From contig NC_092576.1 in assembly GCF_037975245.1 (NCBI RefSeq), positions 3,417,001-3,481,000 of the forward strand: 64,000 bases of DNA. The letters run 5' to 3'. Numbering within the stretch: the stretch's first letter is position 1; every line of letters begins with the position of its first letter. Of the stretch, positions 59,801 to 64,000 are shown piece after piece. The DNA is from Apostichopus japonicus. Its lineage: Eukaryota > Echinodermata > Holothuroidea > Aspidochirotida > Stichopodidae. The translations under genes and the position numbers were made by a program. Below the pieces are notes generated by a model, which searched no databases, was not told where the DNA came from, and saw only the letters and a program-made list of their open reading frames with translations.

Positions 59801-61653
59801 ACTGATCATCAATAATAAATGTTATAAATTTTCATGTTTACTTACAATGTACTACAGCAACCACTGTTTGTGTAGCAAATTTTGGGTTAACAAACTTTGC
59901 CATATTTTTGAAAGTTAAGTTAAGGTTTTATGTCAAGAAGGTGTAGTACTGTACGTAATTTGCACAACTTTACAGTTGTATACTTTCCTAGTTTGTTATG
60001 TGATGCAAGATACTGATAAACCAGTTCATAGAACAGTATGAACAAATTATACCTGAACCAATTAAGAAAGTAATGTACAGTAAGATGTTTCAAGAACATT
60101 CCTGAACCCAATGAAGAATTACTTTCAATTTGTAACTGAAATAAATGTAAAGACTGTAAATCCAACTATTTACCATCTTTCAGCTTGAGAACCCCAAGAC
60201 AGCCATAGGCATCTAGTAATTGTACATACTGCTTCTTCAAGACATCTGTCTCTTCTGGTGCTGAAATGTCAATTTAAATATTACAATCGATAAGAAACAG
60301 GATATAGGAGCTAAGACAGAAGAAACTATTAACAAACTACATAACTGCAAAAATTCCTGTATATAGGTAAATGGGTACTAATTTAGAATCCGTACCATCT
60401 CTACCCCTTTAATTCATTCCAGTGAATCATTCACGCGACGCACCTATTCACTGACTAATATTCTATTGATTTGGGAGACAGAAACCAAGCGAGCACACAC
60501 GTTCAGTTGTTATTCTGCCGATTCGAAGTAAGCTATCCCATTCATGTGGTACGGATTCTAAAGTTAGGCCGGTAAATGTAACAGTTAGAATATGTCTGAT
60601 GTTTTGTTCCTAACATCTTCTTCAGAGCCAAACTGAAACCAAATGGACAAACAACTAACTTGGACCAATGTCAAATGAATAGAATAACAAAAGACTGATA
60701 GAAAGGAGGTGAAACAGCTTAGGAAATGAAAGGGCCACAGATATGTGCAGACGGATGTAAAATTGACCCACATTGATACACTATGCAGGTATTTATGTTA
60801 CTACACTCTTGATCAACACGTCTTTAGGTTTAAATAGTTTGCTCAGTATTCAGTGACAGACTGCACTACTTACCTGTACTGTAATGTTTAGCCTTTACTG
60901 TTTGAAAACATACTTACATGATGACAAATAAATCATGTTATATGTACACAATTTAAAATTAACCTATGTAACTCCAGTGATAAACTGAGCTTTGTATGAA
61001 AACTTTATCAAATTTACATTATTCTGGATAGATCTAAAACTTTGGGAATGATCAGAGAAAATACTGTATGAAATCTAAGGACAAGTCCAGGAACAAGTTT
61101 GATCTGTGCATGGTCCATAAAATCAGAGGGCTGACTCCAGAAATCGAGGACGTTTGGTCACCTTAGTTAGGCTTACTTAAGTTAGTTTGCCTCTAAGGCA
61201 TGGCCTACGTAGGCTACACCCAGGTGGGCTTGGGCTGGGCCTAACAGTAACTATCAGTAGGCTACTGTGAGGCCAATTTGCTGTTCAATTTTCCAAATTT
61301 GATCGAAACTTGAGGATCTGTTATCAGGATCATCCTTTATTAATTACCATTGCGCTAGGTCTTTGACCGAAACAGTGACCGATCATCTACTTTAATAGTA
61401 TTAGGCGTAGCCTACTAGTACCAGGATATAGTCCTCTGTGGAATTGAAATTGCCGCAGTAGGGCCTATACTTAACGTTAGGCTTAACGATAATTATATCA
61501 TTCAATAGTGATAGGCTATCACCTACCGAGTATTGCGACGGCATCAGACTCAAATAACAGTGTTTCCTTTTTCCGCCTGGATTCTAATATTACTGAGTAT
61601 GGTTCTTTAACTTTGTGGTATACTCTGAAAGACTTTCCAAAGCTCAGAGCCAT
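36745..61653 (-). CDS. synj: Synaptojanin (phosphoinositide phosphatase), complete, 22 coding exons
   Basis: Dual phosphoinositide phosphatase of clathrin-mediated endocytosis. It removes phosphates from PI(4,5)P2 and PI4P to allow clathrin uncoating at synapses and elsewhere. Exons in order: 61653-61527, 60260-60174, 59705-59432, 58467-58242, 57999-57854, 57050-56954, 56075-55906, 55485-55404, 54185-54033, 52980-52815, 51783-51595, 50001-49899, 49366-49226, 48781-48589, 47384-47226, 46486-46321, 46060-45979, 44118-43915, 43139-43061, 41898-41730, 40991-40534, 37761-36745. Every junction is GT-AG with matching phase. The total is 4,488 bp, or 1,495 residues plus stop, close to vertebrate synaptojanin 1. 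The start at 61653 gives the expected N-terminus (GKSFRVYHK). All catalytic motifs are present. Exon 11 has two possible donors, 6 bp apart. No frameshift or premature stop was seen. Confidence 0.97.
37905..38520. repeat. Minisatellite, 75-bp unit, synaptojanin intron 21
   Basis: About seven to eight copies of a unit with TTGACCATATGAGATAAGAA and CGTTCACCACACTAACC. The 148-codon minus-strand frame across it is a by-product, because 75 is a multiple of three. Confidence 0.95.
38988..39220 (+). mobile_element. tRNA-derived SINE, copy B (best preserved)
   Basis: The head has an intact A box (TAGCTCAGTGGTTAACGCC) and B box (GGTTCGAGTCACTCC). GGAGTG at its start can pair with CACTCC, as in a tRNA acceptor stem. 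A family-specific body follows, then GCTTGCAGGAGGATCTAAAA and an (ATAC)n tail at 39205-39220. It lies antisense in synaptojanin intron 21. It is a SINE head, not a functional tRNA gene. Confidence 0.92.
39560..40500. repeat. Complex tandem repeat next to synaptojanin exon 21
   Basis: Several interleaved units: CATAACATGGTCACTGTA near 39617, 39829, 40046, 40175 and 40393, and GTTCTATGAGAAGA blocks between them. Copies of about 130 and 215 bp alternate. The array stops about 34 bp from the exon 21 donor at 40533. Confidence 0.92.
41100..41395. repeat. Minisatellite, 31-bp unit, synaptojanin intron 20
   Basis: About nine copies of GCTCTAGGATTTAACTGTCA with CATCCTGTATT, starting about 100 bp from the exon 21 acceptor. 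Confidence 0.94.
42425..42610. repeat. Minisatellite, 36-bp unit, synaptojanin intron 19
   Basis: Five copies of ATGATAGCTGTATCATAATG followed by ACCAGCTA. Each unit contains a short palindrome (GATAGCTGTATC-like). Confidence 0.95.
43061..52980 (-). CDS. synj: Synaptojanin exons 10-19: linker, 5-phosphatase and RRM-like domain
   Basis: Residues about 455-948. The inositol 5-phosphatase domain starts near residue 532 with GTWNVNGG. It continues with [17 protein letters not shown] (exon 12), SRDHKYVLL (exon 13), [10 protein letters not shown] and [15 protein letters not shown] (exon 14), [10 protein letters not shown] at about 730-739 (exon 15), [11 protein letters not shown] at about 805 (exon 16), and [11 protein letters not shown] across exons 17/18. 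These are the family's metal-binding and catalytic motifs, and all are intact. Exons 18-19 encode a short RRM-like (DUF1866) segment following [11 protein letters not shown]. This domain converts PI(4,5)P2 to PI4P. Confidence 0.95.
43548..43735. repeat. Minisatellite, 54-bp unit, synaptojanin intron 18
   Basis: About 3.5 almost identical copies of a unit with TACTTCAGACCCAGACTCCA and CAGTCCATACAGGCTCC. High identity implies recent expansion. Confidence 0.95.
43728..43907 (-). repeat. Partial tandem duplication of the exon 18 end and its donor
   Basis: Bases 43801-43907 repeat the end of exon 18, its splice donor and the following intron (compare 43908-43967). A second, shorter copy lies at 43728-43800. 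In the first copy the donor reads AAAGTGAGT in place of AAGGTGAGT, so it could still be recognised. Confidence 0.88.
44340..45850. repeat. Minisatellite, about 136-bp unit, synaptojanin intron 17
   Basis: About eleven copies of a unit with TTAATATGCTGGTTTTATAT, TTTGTAGCGTTATGGGCTGT and AACTACCACTACATAGTTCT. It fills most of the intron between exons 17 and 18. Confidence 0.96.
46925..47225. repeat. Minisatellite, about 60-bp unit, abutting the exon 15 donor
   Basis: Four copies of a unit with ACATTTAACACCCATCCATC and GACTGGGTAACCTAGGCT. The last partial copy runs directly into the splice donor of exon 15 at 47225. Confidence 0.93.
48128..48565. mobile_element. hAT-type MITE, CAGTGGTTCT ends, synaptojanin intron 14
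   Basis: The ends CAGTGGTTCT and AGAACCACTG bound a 438-bp element between exact octamers CTCTAAGG at 48120-48127 and 48566-48573. The right edge is only 15 bp from the exon 14 donor. CAGTGGTTCT is a common terminus of Charlie-type hAT elements. It has no transposase frame. Confidence 0.95.
50050..50780. repeat. Minisatellite, about 80-110-bp unit, synaptojanin intron 11
   Basis: About eight imperfect copies with TATACTGCACAGAGTGACAG and TAGTACAATAATTAATCATC. Confidence 0.93.
52105..52575. repeat. Minisatellite, about 32-bp unit, synaptojanin intron 10
   Basis: About 14 copies of CTTGACATAGATTAACCCTT with CCACCCTACAC. Confidence 0.95.
52978..53715. repeat. Triplicated exon 10 acceptor region with an insert
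   Basis: The sequence at the 3' splice site of exon 10 (52978-53005) is repeated at about 53042-53080 and 53676-53715, each with GCCTTTAATAAAGAATGA-like bases and then TAACTTTTAC. Copies two and three are separated by about 600 bp of unrelated, more CpG-rich DNA (53081-53675). Confidence 0.85.
53588..53662 (+). CDS. Possible first exon inside synaptojanin intron 9, opposite strand
   Basis: ATG followed by 25 open codons ([20 protein letters not shown]...) ends precisely at a GTAATT donor. The segment [12 protein letters not shown] resembles the start of invertebrate multicopy proteins with FEPE-type N-termini, as in proteins with a P2X7-like intracellular domain. That identification is from memory of the pattern and is weak. 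The preceding 300 bp is relatively CpG-rich, as a promoter would be. No downstream exon was found, so it is probably a gene fragment carried in with the inserted DNA. Confidence 0.35.
54033..61653 (-). CDS. synj: Synaptojanin exons 1-9: Sac1 phosphatase domain
   Basis: Residues about 1-454. Landmarks are [10 protein letters not shown] (exon 2), [10 protein letters not shown] (exon 3), [11 protein letters not shown] and [20 protein letters not shown] (exon 4), [12 protein letters not shown] (exon 5) and [12 protein letters not shown] (exon 6). Exon 8 holds the catalytic loop [12 protein letters not shown], with Cys386 and Arg392 giving the C-x5-R-T signature. The Sac domain removes 3-, 4- and 5-phosphates from monophosphorylated phosphoinositides. 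Nothing essential is missing. Introns 6 and 8 carry minisatellites. Confidence 0.96.
54826..55375. repeat. Minisatellite, about 36-bp unit, synaptojanin intron 8
   Basis: About 15 copies of CACCACTACTGACTCTGCAA with CCAACCCTCTAAAAGG. It ends about 28 bp from the exon 8 donor. Confidence 0.95.
56440..56870. repeat. Minisatellite, about 33-bp unit, synaptojanin intron 6
   Basis: About a dozen copies of TATCCTCTCATGTGTCTAGC with AAACATTATAAATT. A larger block including CTGTTCTATTATAAAACAA is duplicated (56651 and 56851). Confidence 0.93.
60374..60570. mobile_element. MITE with 8-bp target duplication, TTTAGAATCCGTACCA family, copy B
   Basis: The left end GGTACTAATTTAGAATCC and the inverted right end GGCCTAACTTTAGAATCC lie between exact octamers GGTAAATG at 60366-60373 and 60571-60578. 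It is 197 bp, in synaptojanin intron 1, and related to copy A at 25201-25406. Confidence 0.92.
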
Positions 61654-62527
61654 GACAATATATTGGACTAACCCTACATTCGAAGTTACAGGATCGGAGC
61701 AGAGAAGGCCGGTTTTATTTTTTGATAACGCCCCCTAAATCTTCGCCCACAGTAATGTGGCTTTGGAGATATGCTGTCACATTTACGGAATGGCTCGTTT
61801 CGATAAGTGTAACTACCGTACTTGGGCAATCTACCGTAGTAGTTTCTGGTAACAGTTTACAAAATGACCTTGAACCAGTAAACGACGAAATGAAAATTAT
61901 TTCTCTTTCTCGTTTCAATAACTACATACTGTAACCGAATCCTATGTGTAGCTGGTCATTGCAAGGCGTAAATAGGCTACTGGGTAGAAATAATTCGATA
62001 ATATGATCAAAACTTTCAGATTTAAATATGGCAAAGCCAGCCGTGGTCTACCCGGAACCATCCCATGTCCAGGTTCATCCGATGATAGTAACTTTACTAA
62101 CTCGATGGCAGTCTATTTTGCCTATACGTCCCCGGTATTAGGCCTATATACGAATCTGGGCTCTGGGCCTAAAATGGAGGCATATAGCTATAGATAAGAT
62201 GCGCGAGAACTTAGGATTAATTTCGTCAAATAACTTGCACCAACACACCGTCACCGGCCCTGTCACTAGAGTCCACTGCTATTTCCATTTAATGTCTTTG
62301 TCAGTTCTTACTCCAACCCCAGAAGGATTTTATTCTCTCTTTTTTTTTTAGCCCGTTTTCTTGTTAAACTTCCTTAGTCTTCTCAATCTTCATCTTCCAC
62401 TGTTTTTTTTTTTATTTGAATAACTATTTCATCTTATTTATTGTCAGTATTGATGTTTTCATTATTACGTGTTACATTATCTTGTGTGAGCGTTTTATTG
62501 CTATGATTGATTGCTTGCTTGATTAAT

Positions 62528-62610
<83 letters not shown>

Positions 62611-62853
62611 CGAATTAATAAAAGTATGTGCGACTTTTAGATTTTTTTTTAAAACTTTTTGATATTTGTTCACGCGAGCGTAACCTTGAACTTCGAAAAA
62701 TTTCTCATAGAGCAAACATTGATCGGATTATTTCAGCAGTCAAAAATAAATAAAACAGCAAACCAACAACTAATATTACATTTGTTGATTATTTTAAGCC
62801 ATTAATCAAATACCAAAACTTCGAGGGATTTACATCAAAGCCTGCAGAGCAAA
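61654..62853. promoter_or_regulatory. Divergent intergenic region
   Basis: About 1.2 kb separates the synaptojanin start (minus) from the secreted-protein exon (plus), so promoters of both genes should lie here. I see no convincing TATA box with start-site context. Poly-T tracts (62339-62350, 62404-62414) and the (TA)n tract at 62530-62606 are the main features. Confidence 0.45.
62530..62606. repeat. (TA)n microsatellite
   Basis: About 38 TA dinucleotides without interruption, followed by TATAAAA. It ends about 248 bp before the secreted-protein start codon. Confidence 0.97.
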
Positions 62854-62926
62854 ATGAAGTCACCGATTCTTCTGGGTTTGGTGATTATTTTATTATTCCA
62901 CCAGAGTGAATCCCAGTGTTTGTGGG
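62854..62926 (+). CDS. First exon of a secreted protein (signal peptide), gene runs off the window
   Basis: ATG at 62854, with 24 codons and one extra base before the donor GTAAGTAG. The peptide has a basic start (MKS), a hydrophobic core (ILLGLVIILLF) and a polar end with a likely cleavage site near SES-Q, then QCLW. This is a classic signal-peptide exon in phase 1, common in small cysteine-rich secreted proteins. I find no second exon up to 64000, so the function is unknown. It diverges from synaptojanin. Confidence 0.6.
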
Positions 62927-63088
62927 GTAAGTAGACCTAAATACGATTTACTCGGCATTATTATGGTTAGTGTAGCGAATACGTCATTATACGTCATTAT
63001 GATGAGGTTTGGAAGAGGATGTGTGGTGGGAGGGTGCTATCAAAGTTTACTGTAGCTTGGCTTTCTAAACTCCTTATAGTCCCTATCA

Positions 63089-63490
63089 CAGGGTTGTCCA
63101 ACCTTTTGCAGAGAAGGGCCACATGGAATGATTATGATGAAGGAGGGGCCGCATGAACCCTACGCTCGATTTTTTTGCCCGAAGCCCAAGGCAACAAAAT
63201 GTTAGCGCTGCGCACGGAGCGCACTGATTTATTTTCCTTCCTGATAAAACAGATGAATAAAGTTCAGCCGCCCCCCCCCCCCCTCCGCTGAGAGAGTGTC
63301 ACACAAACTGACCTGTATGCAGTTTTTTTTGTTGGACCCAGAAGGTTCGAATGATTGATTATATAGCTTCAAATTGTTATCAATAACTCTGCTCACTAAA
63401 ATTGTGCACCGTAGAGCATCTCTGGCGGGCCGGACCCAACCCTGCGGCGGGCCGGACTGTGGCCCGCGGGCCGTAGGTTGGACAACCCTG
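63089..63490. mobile_element. hAT-type MITE, CAGGGTTGTCC family, copy B
   Basis: Full-length relative of 4428-4834: 402 bp with the same 16-bp inverted ends. It is flanked by CCCTATCA (63081-63088) and CCTTATCA (63491-63498), an 8-bp duplication with one change. It lies in the first intron of the secreted-protein gene. Confidence 0.95.
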
Positions 63491-63498
63491 CCTTATCA

Positions 63499-64000
63499 TA
63501 ATTATATGTTTCATGTAGATAATGAATTGTAAAATAGTTCTGGGCGTATATTGTTATAGTCCATTTAGGCCTATGATTATTGCAACGGAAATAGACACGT
63601 AGACGGCATTTGTGATAAGGTGTTTATTTTTGCAATCCCTTTCACAACTAAATATCAAGATAAAGATAACAGGAAACTGTTAGCAAACGGCTTATCCACT
63701 GAAGAGCCTGTGTATATGAGAATGTGTAAAATTAAGTGGGCTGGACATTTCGATCCTAGCAGGATCTTCTTCAGAGGCTGAATGACATAACTAATAAGGT
63801 AGGACCAGTGTGGTTGTTTGAGCCTTTTCGAAATGATACTTAGATCTTGTGTAGTTTTCAAATGAAGTGTGAGAACATTCTGTATGATATATTAATGATA
63901 TCGAATTAACTTAAAAGACCTTAGTTGTAATTTTATTCATAAAACATAAGTTTGTTCCCATGGCTATCATTTTTGATGAAGAGATGTATTATTCTGATAA
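63499..64000. other. Non-coding right end
   Basis: Presumed intron of the secreted-protein gene. The segment GCTGGACATTTCGATCCTAGCAGGATCTTCTTCAG at 63738-63776 contains an imperfect palindrome, GATCCTAGCAGGATC. No exon is recognised. Confidence 0.35.

Noticed and set aside
62434-62715. 93-codon minus-strand frame with a long Ile-Tyr run
   Set aside because: It is created by the (TA)n microsatellite.

Overview
The window is intron-rich animal nuclear DNA. It has GT-AG introns, tRNA-type SINEs, many DNA transposons and very many minisatellites. There is no sign of a bacterial or viral replicon. The main gene is an animal synaptojanin. That, together with the kinds of elements present (foldback/TU-like element, hAT MITEs, long G runs), suits a marine invertebrate, perhaps an echinoderm such as a sea cucumber. 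The species-level guess is an inference from general impression only.

Layout. 0.5-9.2 kb: one large 54-bp minisatellite, split cleanly by a 5.2-kb non-autonomous DNA transposon (2820-8023). That transposon has 26-bp terminal inverted repeats, a GTAT target duplication and clustered copies of a 14-bp subterminal motif. It carries a hAT MITE and a SINE inside it. 11.2-15.1 kb: the last three exons of an unrecognised small + strand gene, followed by a foldback-type element (15275-16390). 19.0-23.6 kb: a nest of hAT elements, including one with a transposase C-terminal remnant. 25.2-25.8 kb: two MITEs of different families. 27.6-30.1 kb: a large coding exon for a protein with six U1-type C2H2 zinc fingers, whose stop codon lies in an 85-bp tandem duplication. 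30.4-36.7 kb: non-coding DNA with a SINE, a MITE, a hairpin and minisatellites.

36.7-61.7 kb (minus strand): a complete synaptojanin gene. I resolved 22 coding exons with consistent phases, giving about 1,495 residues. They encode a Sac1 phosphoinositide phosphatase domain, an inositol 5-phosphatase domain, a short RRM-like domain and a long proline-rich tail. Both catalytic centres look intact. About ten of its 21 introns each carry a different minisatellite, and several repeats or MITEs touch splice sites. 62.85 kb: the first exon of a secreted protein gene diverges from synaptojanin; its remainder lies beyond the window.

The genes do not form an operon or an obvious pathway. Synaptojanin acts in clathrin uncoating and synaptic vesicle recycling, and the zinc-finger protein is probably an RNA-binding nuclear factor. 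The best candidate for something undescribed is the GTAT-duplicating transposon with its subterminal motif clusters. The density of repeats at synaptojanin splice sites is the next best.
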